Source: an uncultured Clostridiaceae bacterium (GTDB taxonomy: Bacteria > Bacillota > Clostridia > Clostridiales > Oxobacteraceae). Taken from it: a stretch of DNA of 45,604 bases. The position numbers were made by a program, and so were the translations under genes. The notes below the pieces were generated by a model. The model was not told the DNA's origin. It searched no databases and was given only the letters and a program-made list of their open reading frames with translations. The stretch lies in NCBI GenBank assembly GCA_937900065.1, contig CALCDS010000132.1, forward strand, positions 1 through 45,604, given 5' to 3'. This document shows, in pieces, positions 32,510 through 40,341 of the stretch; position 1 is the first letter of the stretch, and each line of letters opens with the position of its first letter.

Positions 32510-32966
32510 TTGTTTTAAAACCAGATTATGATATAAAATATATGAGTCAGGCAGGGAAAACCGTTGCAAGGATGCTGGATAATATCTAGAAGGTAATCAA
32601 ACCCGGTAAACTTACAAGCATATTGATGTAATTGCTGAAAAGTATATAATTGAAAATAGTGCAATACCTGCGCTGAAGGCTTATATGGTTTTTCTGCAAT
32701 TTTATGTGTACCTTTAAATAAAAAAGTTGTTCATGGCATGCTAAAAGCAGATTTTTGCAGGAAGGCATAGTTGTTTGAAGGTATTAACAACTTCGGCAGT
32801 ATATAGATTTAAAAAAATTGTATAAGTGGCTATCATGTAGAGACTCTCTGATGATTGGACTGTTGTTACAGCAGATTGCAGTCTATAAGGACATTATGAG
32901 AATACAACTGCCATTACTGGATGATGGTCCTATAAAATACTTGTATCGCTGCGATTTAAGAGGTGA
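32506..32966 (+). pseudogene. map: Decayed methionine aminopeptidase gene
   Basis: Reading across frames gives an interrupted type I methionine aminopeptidase. The intact start overlaps adk (ATGA, 32506): MIVLKPDYDIKYMSQAGKTV..., in-frame TAG at 32587. After a frameshift: DVIAEKYIIENSAIPALKAY (from 32625), then GFSAILCVPLNKKVVHGM in another frame (to about 32742). A large internal gap follows, then C-terminal matter: YHVETL (32831-32848), DDWTVVTAD (32850-32876), stop TAA 32886, GHYENTTAIT (32889-32918), DDGPIK. Roughly residues 80-200 are missing, including most metal ligands of the family, so it cannot be active. Cells need this enzyme, so another copy must exist elsewhere. Confidence 0.88.
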
Positions 32967-32973
32967 AAACTGT

Positions 32974-33273
32974 TTGGAATCAGAGAAAGTTGGGCTAGGG
33001 CATATAGTGCACTCTAGAGCCGGGAGAGATGCTGATAGATATTTTATCATTGTCGGCATATTGAACCGGGAATATGTTTTAATTGCTGATGGAGATTTGA
33101 GAAAGGTTGAAAAACCTAAAAAGAAAAAGATCAAGCATCTAGTTGTTCATAATATAATAGCTTCAGATATAAAAAATAAAATTGAAATCGGCGTTATGCC
33201 AAGCAATAGTGATATCAGAAATTATCTGAAGCTTAAAGGGTTAACTGGACAGTCTAATAATAAGGAGGTTTGA
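32974..33273 (+). CDS. KOW-domain RNA-binding protein (L14e-like)
   Basis: A 99-residue protein from TTG 32974 (LESEKVGLGHIVHSRAGRD), chosen because AAGAGGTG (32958-32965) lies 8 bases upstream and because sequence further upstream in the same frame is map debris. The KOW-type core GHIVHSRAGRDADRYFIIVGILNREYVLIADGDLRKVEKPKKKKIKHL is typical of the small L14e/L6e-like gene found between map and infA in Clostridia; function is unknown but RNA or ribosome binding is expected. The C-terminal 40 residues are less conserved. infA follows after 7 bases. Confidence 0.85.
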   Translation: MESEKVGLGHIVHSRAGRDADRYFIIVGILNREYVLIADGDLRKVEKPKKKKIKHLVVHNIIASDIKNKIEIGVMPSNSDIRNYLKLKGLTGQSNNKEV

Positions 33274-33280
33274 TTACCTT

Positions 33281-33499
33281 ATGTCTAAAGATGACGTAGT
33301 GGAATTGCAGGGAACGGTTGTCGAGGCTCTACCGAATGCTATGTTCCAAGTGGAGCTGGAAAATGGACATAAAATACTTGCTCATATATCAGGTAAGTTA
33401 AGGATGAATTTTATCAGAATTCTTCCGGGAGATAAGGTAACCATTGAATTATCGCCCTATGATTTAACGAGAGGCCGTATTACCTGGAGGGCGAAATAA
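33281..33499 (+). CDS. infA: Translation initiation factor IF-1
   Basis: A 72-residue OB-fold IF-1: SKDDVVELQGTVVEALPNAMFQVELENGHKILAHISGKLRMNFIRILPGDKVTIELSPYDLTRGRITWRAK. Binds the 30S A site at initiation. AAGGAGG lies within the end of the preceding gene. rpmJ begins 13 bases after its stop. Confidence 0.98.
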   Translation: MSKDDVVELQGTVVEALPNAMFQVELENGHKILAHISGKLRMNFIRILPGDKVTIELSPYDLTRGRITWRAK

Positions 33500-33512
33500 A
33501 GGAGGGTAAACC

Positions 33513-33626
33513 ATGAAGGTCAGACCATCTGTAAAACGCATATGTGAAAAATGCAAGATCATAAAAAGGCATGGAAGAGTGATGGTTATTTGTGAAAACC
33601 CTAAGCATAAACAAAGACAGGGTTAG
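33513..33626 (+). CDS. rpmJ: 50S ribosomal protein L36, zinc form
   Basis: A 37-residue gene: MKVRPSVKRICEKCKIIKRH, then GRVMVICENPKHKQRQG. Cys-x-x-Cys plus the later Cys and His form the zinc site of the C+ form. ATG 33513 with AAAGGAGGG at 33498-33506. Confidence 0.96.
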   Translation: MKVRPSVKRICEKCKIIKRHGRVMVICENPKHKQRQG

Positions 33627-33662
33627 TTATATTTTAATTGCGTATTAATCGGTTTAATAGCA

Positions 33663-33712
33663 TTATCAAGGAGCGGCTGCATCAGGTTGTTGTAACCTGG
33701 TAATCTTGATAA
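33663..33712 (+). promoter_or_regulatory. Stem-loop leader before rpsM (alpha-type operon)
   Basis: TTATCAAG (33663-33670) pairs with CTTGATAA (33705-33712); inside, CAGGTT (33683-33688) pairs with AACCTG (33694-33699), separated by an asymmetric internal loop (GAGCGGCTGCAT / GTAAT). It lies in the 139-base rpmJ-rpsM gap, the place where S4 controls the alpha operon in E. coli. No T run follows. Identity of any ligand is unknown. Confidence 0.5.
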
Positions 33713-33765
33713 GCTAATCATAAAATAAATATTCCTTTATAACTATTAGGAGGTGTAAAGTATTA

Positions 33766-34140
33766 ATGGCGAGAATTGCAGGCGTCGACTTGCCCAGGGA
33801 AAAAAGAGTAGAGATTGGTTTGACGTATATATATGGCATTGGCAGATCAAGGTCTAATAAAGTGCTTAAAGCTACGGGTGTCAACCCTGACACAAGGGTA
33901 AAGGACTTAACTGAAGCTGAGGTAAATAAGGTTAGGGATTATATCGATAAGAATTATAAAGTTGAGGGAGACCTAAGAAGGGATGTATCTCTAAATGTAA
34001 AAAGGCTGATTGAGATTGGGTGCTATAGAGGGATACGTCATAGGAAGAATCTTCCCGTAAGGGGTCAGAGGACAAAAACCAATGCTAGAACCAGAAAGGG
34101 TCCGAAGAAGACCGTTGGAGTTAAGAGGAAGGAAATCTAA
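33766..34140 (+). CDS. rpsM: 30S ribosomal protein S13
   Basis: A 124-residue S13 of the 30S head, contacting the P-site tRNA and the 50S: MARIAGVDLPREKRVEIGLTYIYGIGRSRSNKVL, GCYRGIRHRKNLPVRGQRTKTNARTRKGPKKTV. AGGAGGTG precedes the ATG. First gene of the alpha block. Confidence 0.98.
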   Translation: MARIAGVDLPREKRVEIGLTYIYGIGRSRSNKVLKATGVNPDTRVKDLTEAEVNKVRDYIDKNYKVEGDLRRDVSLNVKRLIEIGCYRGIRHRKNLPVRGQRTKTNARTRKGPKKTVGVKRKEI

Positions 34141-34152
34141 GGAGGGAATTGA

Positions 34153-34554
34153 ATGGCAGCTCAAGTTAAGGGTAAGAAAGTAACTCGGAAAAGAAAAGAA
34201 CGTAAAAACATTGAACGTGGTGCCGCACACATCAAGTCAACATTTAATAATACAATAGTTACTTTAACCGATACGACAGGCAATGCACTTTCGTGGGCAA
34301 GTGCAGGTGGACTGGGTTTTAAAGGCTCGAGAAAGAGCACGCCGTTTGCAGCACAGATGGCGGCTGAAACTGCTGCTAAGGCGGCTATGGAACATGGTTT
34401 AAAAACTGTTGAAGTATATGTAAAAGGCCCTGGCGCAGGAAGAGAGGCAGCAATAAGGTCTCTTCAGGCAGCAGGACTTGAAGTTAGTCTTATAAAAGAC
34501 GTAACTCCTATCCCACATAATGGATGCAGGCCACCAAAACGCAGAAGAGTATAA
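34153..34554 (+). CDS. rpsK: 30S ribosomal protein S11
   Basis: A 133-residue S11 of the platform: ERGAAHIKSTFNNTIVTLTD, SAGGLGFKGSRKSTPFAAQMAAE, VKGPGAGREAAIRSLQAAGLEV, DVTPIPHNGCRPPKRRRV. AAGGAGGG overlaps the rpsM stop. Confidence 0.98.
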   Translation: MAAQVKGKKVTRKRKERKNIERGAAHIKSTFNNTIVTLTDTTGNALSWASAGGLGFKGSRKSTPFAAQMAAETAAKAAMEHGLKTVEVYVKGPGAGREAAIRSLQAAGLEVSLIKDVTPIPHNGCRPPKRRRV

Positions 34555-34573
34555 CATAAGGAGGTGTGATTAT

Positions 34574-35194
34574 ATGGCGAGATATACAGGACCGGTATGC
34601 AGATTGTGCAGAAGGGAAGGTATAAAGTTATATTTAAAAGGCGATAAATGCTATTCAGATAAATGTCCTGTTGCGAGGAGGACATATGCTCCAGGGCAGC
34701 ATGGCCAGAGCAGGAAGAAGCTTTCAAACTATGGTATGCAGCTTAGGGAAAAACAGAAAGCAAAGAGGATATATGGTATACTAGAAACTCAATTCAGGGA
34801 GTATTATGAAAAAGCAGACAGGGCAAAGGGTATTACAGGTGAAAACCTTTTGAAAATGCTTGAGAAAAGGCTTGATAATACTGTATTCAGACTTGGCTTT
34901 GCATCTTCAAGATCTGAAGCAAGGCAGCTTGTAAGACATGGTCACTTTGCGGTAAACGGAAAGAAGGTCAATATACCTTCATACCAGGTATCTGCGGGTG
35001 ATGTTATAACAGTCAGGGAATCGAGCAGATCCAGCGAGAAGTTCAAGGGACTCGCTGAAGTTGCAAAGACTACCCCACAGTGGCTTGAAGTTGATATGGA
35101 TAAATTGGAAGGCAAAGTGGTTGCCGAGCCAAAACGTGAAGACATAGATATTCCTGTACAGGAAACATTTATAGTTGAGTTATATTCTAAATAA
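34574..35194 (+). CDS. rpsD: 30S ribosomal protein S4, zinc form
   Basis: A 206-residue S4, 16S assembly initiator. The N-terminal CRLCRREGIKLYLKGDKCYSDKC holds four Cys for zinc, followed by RRTYAPGQHGQSRKK and the S4 RNA-binding domain (RLDNTVFRLGFASSRSEARQLVRHGHFAVNGKKVNIPSY). ATG 34574 with AAGGAGGTG is used; an earlier frame start inside rpsK is rejected. S4 is the expected regulator of this block by analogy. Confidence 0.97.
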   Translation: MARYTGPVCRLCRREGIKLYLKGDKCYSDKCPVARRTYAPGQHGQSRKKLSNYGMQLREKQKAKRIYGILETQFREYYEKADRAKGITGENLLKMLEKRLDNTVFRLGFASSRSEARQLVRHGHFAVNGKKVNIPSYQVSAGDVITVRESSRSSEKFKGLAEVAKTTPQWLEVDMDKLEGKVVAEPKREDIDIPVQETFIVELYSK

Positions 35195-35256
35195 TTGATG
35201 TAGAATTAATTACCCTCAATATAATAAAGATAATTTCAGAAGGAGGGTTTATAAGC

Positions 35257-36204
35257 ATGATTGAGATAGAAAAACCAAGGATAGAATGTGTTGATTCAAA
35301 TGAAGATGGCAGCTATGGCAAGTTTGTAATTGAACCGCTTGAGAGGGGTTATGGTATCACTCTTGGAAATTCATTGAGAAGGATACTGCTTTCTTCTCTC
35401 CCAGGTGCTGCCGTGACATCGGTAAAGATAGATGGGGTACTTCATGAGCTTTCTACAATTCCTGGCGTTAAAGAGGATGTTGTAGAAATCATACTTAACC
35501 TGAAATGTTTGGCATTAAAGATAAATGGTGAAGGTCCTAGAACAATGTATATCGATGCGCGGGGTGAAAATGAGATTAAGGCTGGCGATATAAAGGCGGA
35601 AGCAGATGTTGAAATAATAAATAAGGATCTCCATATCGCCACATTGAATGAAGACGCAAGACTTTACATGGAAATAAACATAGATAAGGGCAGGGGTTAT
35701 GTGCCGGCTGATAAAAATAAAGAGCCAAATCAGCCTATAGGGATAATTCCTGTTGATTCTATTTATACCCCTGTAAAGAGGGTCAATTATTCGATAGAAG
35801 ACACCCGTGTCGGCCAGGTTACTGATTATGATAGATTGATATTTGAAATATGGACCAACGGCACAATCAGGACCGATGAGGCATTGAGCCTTTCAGCCAA
35901 GATATTGATAGAACACCTTAAATTGTTTATGACCTTAACTGACCATGTTACAGATGTCAATATAATGGTAGAAAAAGAAGAGGACAAGAAGGAAAAGATA
36001 CTCGATATGACGATTGAAGAACTTGACCTTTCTGTCAGGTCATATAATTGTCTAAAGAGAGCGGGTATCAATACTGTTGAAGAACTTACCCAGAAGACAG
36101 TGGAAGATATGATGAAGGTGAGAAACCTCGGCAAAAAGTCCCTGGAAGAAGTGGAGCAAAAGTTAGCTGCGCTGGATCTAAGTTTAAAACAGAGCGAAGA
36201 GTGA
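35257..36204 (+). CDS. rpoA: RNA polymerase subunit alpha
   Basis: A 315-residue alpha. The N-terminal dimerisation domain has FVIEPLERGYGITLGNSLRRILLSSLPGAAV and VTDYDRLIFEIWTNGTI; after a charged linker (EKEEDKKEKILDMTIEEL) the C-terminal domain (LDLSVRSYNCLKRAGINTVEELTQKTVEDMMKVRNLGKKSLEEV) carries the DNA UP-element and activator-binding surface. GAAGGAGGG precedes ATG 35257. Confidence 0.98.
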   Translation: MIEIEKPRIECVDSNEDGSYGKFVIEPLERGYGITLGNSLRRILLSSLPGAAVTSVKIDGVLHELSTIPGVKEDVVEIILNLKCLALKINGEGPRTMYIDARGENEIKAGDIKAEADVEIINKDLHIATLNEDARLYMEINIDKGRGYVPADKNKEPNQPIGIIPVDSIYTPVKRVNYSIEDTRVGQVTDYDRLIFEIWTNGTIRTDEALSLSAKILIEHLKLFMTLTDHVTDVNIMVEKEEDKKEKILDMTIEELDLSVRSYNCLKRAGINTVEELTQKTVEDMMKVRNLGKKSLEEVEQKLAALDLSLKQSEE

Positions 36205-36220
36205 TAGAGGAGGGAAATAT

Positions 36221-36562
36221 ATGGCATCACACAGGAAGCTTGGCCGCCCGACAAATGAAAGGGTAGCTATGCTCAGAAACCTGACAACAAGCTTTTTAAA
36301 ATATGGCAAAGTCCATACAACTGAAATGCGTGCAAAGGAAGTCAAGAGCATAGCTGAAAAGATGATAACCCTTGCCAAAAGAGGCGACCTTCATGCAAGG
36401 CGTCAGGCGCTTGAATATTTGCTGGATGAAGGGGTTGTATCTGACCTTTTTGCAAATATAGCACCTAAGTATGCTGATAGGAACGGCGGATATGCCAGAA
36501 TACTTAAAGAAGGACCAAGACGGGGCGATGCTGCTCCTATGGTAATATTGGAACTTGTTTAA
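36221..36562 (+). CDS. rplQ: 50S ribosomal protein L17
   Basis: A 113-residue L17: MASHRKLGRPTNERVAMLRNLTTSFLKYGKVHTTEMRAKEVKSIAEKMITLAKRGDLHARRQAL and GGYARILKEGPRRGDAAPMVILELV. Last gene of the S10-spc-alpha operon; a terminator lies 20 bases after its stop. Confidence 0.98.
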   Translation: MASHRKLGRPTNERVAMLRNLTTSFLKYGKVHTTEMRAKEVKSIAEKMITLAKRGDLHARRQALEYLLDEGVVSDLFANIAPKYADRNGGYARILKEGPRRGDAAPMVILELV

Positions 36563-36581
36563 ATAAAGAGCAGACATTAAC

Positions 36582-36630
36582 AGGGATTAAGTTGTGCGAG
36601 AGTAATACCTGACTTAGTCCCTCTTTATTA
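36582..36630 (+). terminator. Terminator of the ribosomal protein operon
   Basis: AGGGATTAAGT (36582-36592) pairs with ACTTAGTCCCT (36612-36622), 11 bp with one G-T pair, followed by CTTTATTA. The loop is 19 bases, so it is moderately strong. Repeat family 1 copy C starts at its T-rich tail. Confidence 0.75.
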
Positions 36631-36705
36631 TGAAGCAAAGCTGAATATAAAGACAAACTAGCTTAATGTTTTTGCTGAAGGCATCTAAATTTGGTAGTTT
36701 GTCTT
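36625..36705 (+). repeat. Intergenic repeat family 1, copy C
   Basis: TTATTATGAAGCAAAGCTGA, then ATATAAAGACAAACTAGCTTAATGTTTTTGCTGAAGGC resembles 2598-2672 and 6804-6855. In this copy AAGACAAACTA (36650-36660) is a perfect 11-bp complement of TAGTTTGTCTT (36695-36705), making a stem with a 34-base loop. It is the most complete copy. Confidence 0.6.
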
Positions 36706-36714
36706 ATTAATCAG

Positions 36715-36817
36715 GGGGCACTCTTTTGCATTAATCAGTATGCAGCAAATGTAAGACGATGCATCATTTTATTTTTATTGTAAACAGGTGATGTTCTCTT
36801 ACATGAAAGAGTGCTCC
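36715..36817. ncRNA. Candidate three-way-junction RNA upstream of ecfA1
   Basis: GGGGCACTCTTT (36715-36726) pairs with AAAGAGTGCTCC (36806-36817), 12 bp with one G-T. Inside are two further helices: TGCAT (36728-36732)/ATGCA (36740-36744), and ATGTAAGA (36749-36756)/TCTTACAT (36797-36804) continuing as CATCA/TGATG. All three are compatible, giving a compact three-way junction of about 103 bases ending 44 bases before ecfA1. It resembles no riboswitch class I know. Which strand is transcribed is not certain; + is likely. Confidence 0.55.
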
Positions 36818-36861
36818 TTTAAATTATTCTGATGGTTTGCTCATTATGAGAAGGTGTATTT

Positions 36862-37698
36862 ATGCAGAAAATGATTGAAACTATTGATCTAACCTTTAAA
36901 TATAAAAACGAAGACGGCAAAGAAGATCTATGTGCGTTAAATAAGATTAACCTGACCATTAATAAGGGAGAGTTTGTGGCGATAATAGGCCCCAATGGTT
37001 CGGGAAAATCTACTCTTGCAAAGCATATGAATGCACTTCTCCTGCCCAGTTCCGGAAAGATGTTTGTTAAAGGCATGGATACGGCCAAAGAGGAAAATCT
37101 TTGGAACATAAGGCAGAGCGCGGGAATGGTTTTTCAAAACCCCGACAATCAAATCGTTGCTACGATTGTAGAAGAAGATGTGGCATTTGGTCCTGAAAAT
37201 CTGGGCATTCCTCCTAAAGAGATAAGAAAAAGGGTCGATGACTGTTTAAAAGCCGTGAATATGGAAGAGTTTAAAAAGAATGCTCCCCATCTATTATCAG
37301 GAGGCCAGAAGCAAAGGGTTGCCATAGCAGGGATACTCGCTATGAAACCTGAATGCATAATACTCGATGAACCGACCGCTATGCTTGATCCATCGGGAAG
37401 AAGAGAAGTCATTGACACAATAAAAAAACTAAACAGGGAAGAGGGCATAACGATAGTCCTGATTACCCACTATATGGAAGAAGCTGTTGATGCAGACAGG
37501 GTCATTGTTATGGAAAATGGAAATATTGTGTTGTCAGGTACGCCTAAGGAAGTATTTCAGAGAGTAAAGGAATTAAAGAATATCGGTCTTGATGTTCCTC
37601 AGATGACCGAGCTTGCATATGAGCTGAGAAAAGAAGGCATAGACGTGGCAGCCGATACACTGACTATAGATGAAATGGTGGTGCAGCTATGCCAATAA
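36862..37698 (+). CDS. ecfA1: ECF transporter ATPase EcfA1
   Basis: A 278-residue ABC ATPase of the energy-coupling factor core, which powers uptake of vitamins or metals through interchangeable S-components. Walker A GPNGSGKST, Q-loop VFQNPDNQ, signature LLSGGQKQR, Walker B IILDEPTA, switch LITHYMEEA. Start ATG 36862 follows AGAAGGTG. Overlaps ecfA2 by 10 bases. No S-component gene is present in the window, so the module is of the shared (group II) type. Confidence 0.95.
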   Translation: MQKMIETIDLTFKYKNEDGKEDLCALNKINLTINKGEFVAIIGPNGSGKSTLAKHMNALLLPSSGKMFVKGMDTAKEENLWNIRQSAGMVFQNPDNQIVATIVEEDVAFGPENLGIPPKEIRKRVDDCLKAVNMEEFKKNAPHLLSGGQKQRVAIAGILAMKPECIILDEPTAMLDPSGRREVIDTIKKLNREEGITIVLITHYMEEAVDADRVIVMENGNIVLSGTPKEVFQRVKELKNIGLDVPQMTELAYELRKEGIDVAADTLTIDEMVVQLCQ

Positions 37699-38552
37699 AA
37701 GTCGATAACATAACATATATCTATATGAAAGGTACTCCATTTGAGTCAAAAGCGCTTGATAAAGTGTCACTTGACATAGAAGACGGGGAATTCATAGGCC
37801 TAATCGGGCATACTGGTTCAGGAAAGTCTACGCTTGTTCAGCATATCAACGGTCTTTTAAAGCCAACATCGGGCAAAATATATATTGACGGAGTCGATAT
37901 AACAGGGAAAGATGTAAACCTAAAAGCCATAAGGCAAAAAGTGGGGCTGGTATTTCAATATCCTGAACATCAGCTATTTGAAGAGACAATTTATAAGGAT
38001 GTTGCCTTTGGCCCTAAAAATCTTGAGTTTGACGAAAATACGATTGATTCCAGAGTAAGAAAGGCTTTGAAAATGGTCGGCCTCGATTATGAAGAGAGCA
38101 AAATCAAATCCCCGTTTGACCTAAGCGGAGGACAGAGAAGAAGGGTTGCTATTGCCGGCGTTTTGGCAATGGATCCCAAGGTTCTTATACTGGATGAGCC
38201 GACTGCCGGTCTTGATCCAAAAGGAAGGGATTCCATACTAAGTGAAATAAAATTGCTTCATGATAAGTACGGTAAAACCATTATCCTTGTGTCTCACAGT
38301 ATGGAAGATGTGGCAAAACTGGTTGATAGAATAATCGTAATGAATGAAGGAAAATGCGTGCTTACAGGCACCCCAAGAGAAGTTTTCAAAGAAGCTGACA
38401 CTCTGATAAATATCGGACTTGGCATACCGCAAGTTACGATGCTGGCCAGAAAGCTTAGGCAAAAAGGAATCAATATAAGAGATGACGTTCTTACCGTACA
38501 AGAAGCCAAGAGGGAAATAATCAAGTATCTAAGGGGTAAAAAACATGATTAA
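37689..38552 (+). CDS. ecfA2: ECF transporter ATPase EcfA2
   Basis: A 287-residue ABC ATPase, partner of EcfA1: Walker A GHTGSGKST, Q-loop VFQYPEHQLFEE, signature DLSGGQRRR, Walker B LILDEPTAGLDP, H-loop VSHSMED. The Q-loop YPEHQLFEET is the usual EcfA2 form. Translation is coupled by overlaps with ecfA1 (10 bases) and ecfT (8 bases). Confidence 0.95.
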   Translation: MPIKVDNITYIYMKGTPFESKALDKVSLDIEDGEFIGLIGHTGSGKSTLVQHINGLLKPTSGKIYIDGVDITGKDVNLKAIRQKVGLVFQYPEHQLFEETIYKDVAFGPKNLEFDENTIDSRVRKALKMVGLDYEESKIKSPFDLSGGQRRRVAIAGVLAMDPKVLILDEPTAGLDPKGRDSILSEIKLLHDKYGKTIILVSHSMEDVAKLVDRIIVMNEGKCVLTGTPREVFKEADTLINIGLGIPQVTMLARKLRQKGINIRDDVLTVQEAKREIIKYLRGKKHD

Positions 38553-39342
38553 GGATATTACAATAGGTCAATATTTGCCTGGCGAATCAGTAGTCCACAA
38601 ATTGGACCCGAGAGTCAAGATAATGGCAAGCTTTGTTTTTATAATCGATCTTTTTATAATAAATAATTTTTTAGGATATATACCTGTTTTCTTGTTTATA
38701 GCATCGGCGGTCATCATCTCTAAAATACCGTTTAAGTATATATTCAAGGGGTTAAAGCCTATTTTAGCAATCATAATAATAACAGCTTTGATAAACATAT
38801 TCCTGACTACAGGGACTGTGATATATTCCATAGGGCCGCTTAATATTACCAGGGAAGGCGTGAAGCTTGCCGGCTTTATGGTAATAAGGCTCATATTGCT
38901 CATTGTAGGAACATCACTCTTGACCTTGACGACATCGCCTATATCATTGACGGATGGAATTGAGAGCCTTCTTAGTCCATTTAAAAGGATAGGCGTTCCG
39001 GCGCATGAGCTGGCGATGATGATGACTATTGCGCTTAGATTTATACCCACGCTGATAGATGAGACTGATAAAATAATGAAAGCGCAGATGGCCAGAGGTG
39101 CTGATTTTGAATCCGGAAACCTCATAAAGCGTGCCAAAAACCTTGTGCCTCTGCTTGTGCCTCTCTTTATAAGCTCCTTTAGAAGGGCGGATGAACTGGC
39201 TCTTGCAATGGAGGCAAGATGTTACAGGGGCGGCGTAAACCGTACGAGGATGAAACAGCTAAAGGTGGAGAGGCGTGATTTTGCAGCAATAGCTGTAATG
39301 GTCTTGCTTGTTGCACTTTCAGTATTGAGCAGGTTCATCTAA
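38545..39342 (+). CDS. ecfT: ECF transporter transmembrane subunit EcfT
   Basis: A 265-residue membrane protein with about five hydrophobic helices and the coupling motifs AxARGA-like (MARGADFES) and EARCYRGG near the C-terminus, which contact the ATPases. DITIGQYLPGESVVHKLDPRVK at the start is the typical EcfT N-terminus. Final gene of the ecfAAT trio; truA follows after 41 bases. Confidence 0.95.
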   Translation: MIKDITIGQYLPGESVVHKLDPRVKIMASFVFIIDLFIINNFLGYIPVFLFIASAVIISKIPFKYIFKGLKPILAIIIITALINIFLTTGTVIYSIGPLNITREGVKLAGFMVIRLILLIVGTSLLTLTTSPISLTDGIESLLSPFKRIGVPAHELAMMMTIALRFIPTLIDETDKIMKAQMARGADFESGNLIKRAKNLVPLLVPLFISSFRRADELALAMEARCYRGGVNRTRMKQLKVERRDFAAIAVMVLLVALSVLSRFI

Positions 39343-39383
39343 AACAGCTTCTGTATCATTGATGCGACTTGGGGGATAAATAT

Positions 39384-40118
39384 ATGAGGAATATAAAACT
39401 GACGATAGAATATGATGGAACCCGCTATTGCGGCTGGCAAGTTCAAAAAAACGGATTATCCATACAAAAAACTTTGCAAGATGCAATAGAAGATCTCGTA
39501 TCACATGATATAAAGCTTATAGGGGCGAGCAGAACGGATGCGGGAGTTCATGCAAAAGCAATGGTCGCTAATTTTCATACGGACTCAAAAATACCGGCTG
39601 AAAAATTTCCCCCTGCCATAAATTTCAGGCTGCCCGATGATATAGCAGTGATTGGAGCAGAAGAAGCAGATGCATCTTTTCACAGCCGATATGACAGCAA
39701 GGGGAAAAAGTACGGCTATATAATATTGAATAGAAGGGCTCCATCGCCTTTGTTTAAAAATCGTGCTGCTCATGTACCGCAAAATCTTGATGTATCAAAA
39801 ATGAAAGAAGCTGCAAAATATATCATAGGCACCCATGATTTTTCAGCTTTTAAAGCTTCAGGAAGTTCGATTAAGAACAATGTCAGGACCGTTTCTATGC
39901 TTGATATAAAAAAGCAGGACGACATAATCAAAATTGAAATAAAGGCTGATGGTTTTTTGTACAATATGGTGAGGATAATCGTTGGCACCCTTATAGAGAT
40001 AGGATCAGGCAAGATCCCGCCAGATAGCATCGAGGATATCATAAATGGCAAAGATAGGCGCAAGGCAGGAAAGACTGCACCGCCTCAGGGGCTGTATCTT
40101 GAAGCCGTGTACTATTAG
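39384..40118 (+). CDS. truA: tRNA pseudouridine(38-40) synthase TruA
   Basis: A 244-residue TruA: MRNIKLTIEYDGTRYCGWQ, catalytic Asp52 in GASRTDAGVHA, FNARFSADARRY-like SFHSRYDSKGKKYGY, and DGFLYNMVRIIVGTLIEIGSG. Modifies the tRNA anticodon stem. ATG 39384 is used, 7 bases after TGGGGGA; a GTG/ATG extension upstream lacks support. Location between ecfT and rplM is standard in Firmicutes. Confidence 0.96.
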   Translation: MRNIKLTIEYDGTRYCGWQVQKNGLSIQKTLQDAIEDLVSHDIKLIGASRTDAGVHAKAMVANFHTDSKIPAEKFPPAINFRLPDDIAVIGAEEADASFHSRYDSKGKKYGYIILNRRAPSPLFKNRAAHVPQNLDVSKMKEAAKYIIGTHDFSAFKASGSSIKNNVRTVSMLDIKKQDDIIKIEIKADGFLYNMVRIIVGTLIEIGSGKIPPDSIEDIINGKDRRKAGKTAPPQGLYLEAVYY

Positions 40119-40133
40119 AGCCTAAACAATTCC

Positions 40134-40162
40134 TTGACACGCCTGGATGGCTGTATTATACT
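40134..40162 (+). promoter_or_regulatory. Sigma-A promoter for rplM-rpsI
   Basis: A consensus TTGACA (40134-40139), 17-base spacer, TATACT (40157-40162), 16 bases after the truA stop codon. Confidence 0.85.
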
Positions 40163-40179
40163 AATAAATAGTGTAAAAA

Positions 40180-40207
40180 TGATCCACTAGCCCCGGATCA
40201 GTTTTAT
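40180..40207 (+). promoter_or_regulatory. Attenuator-like hairpin in the rplM leader
   Basis: TGATCC (40180-40185) pairs with GGATCA (40195-40200) and is followed by GTTTTATT. It lies about 10 bases after the likely transcription start, inside the approximately 175-base rplM leader. Firmicutes often carry an L13-responsive leader here; I could not match the full known structure. The remaining leader (40208-40330) shows no other clear element. Confidence 0.5.
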
Positions 40208-40341
40208 TGAATCGTGAATTGAAATTAAATATGGATTTACAGCGCAGGAATGTGCAAACTTGAATTTGATACATGACAATATAGAAGCTTTGTGATGTTT
40301 ATGATAGTATTTGTTTCATAAACAGAAATAGGAGGTAAAAA

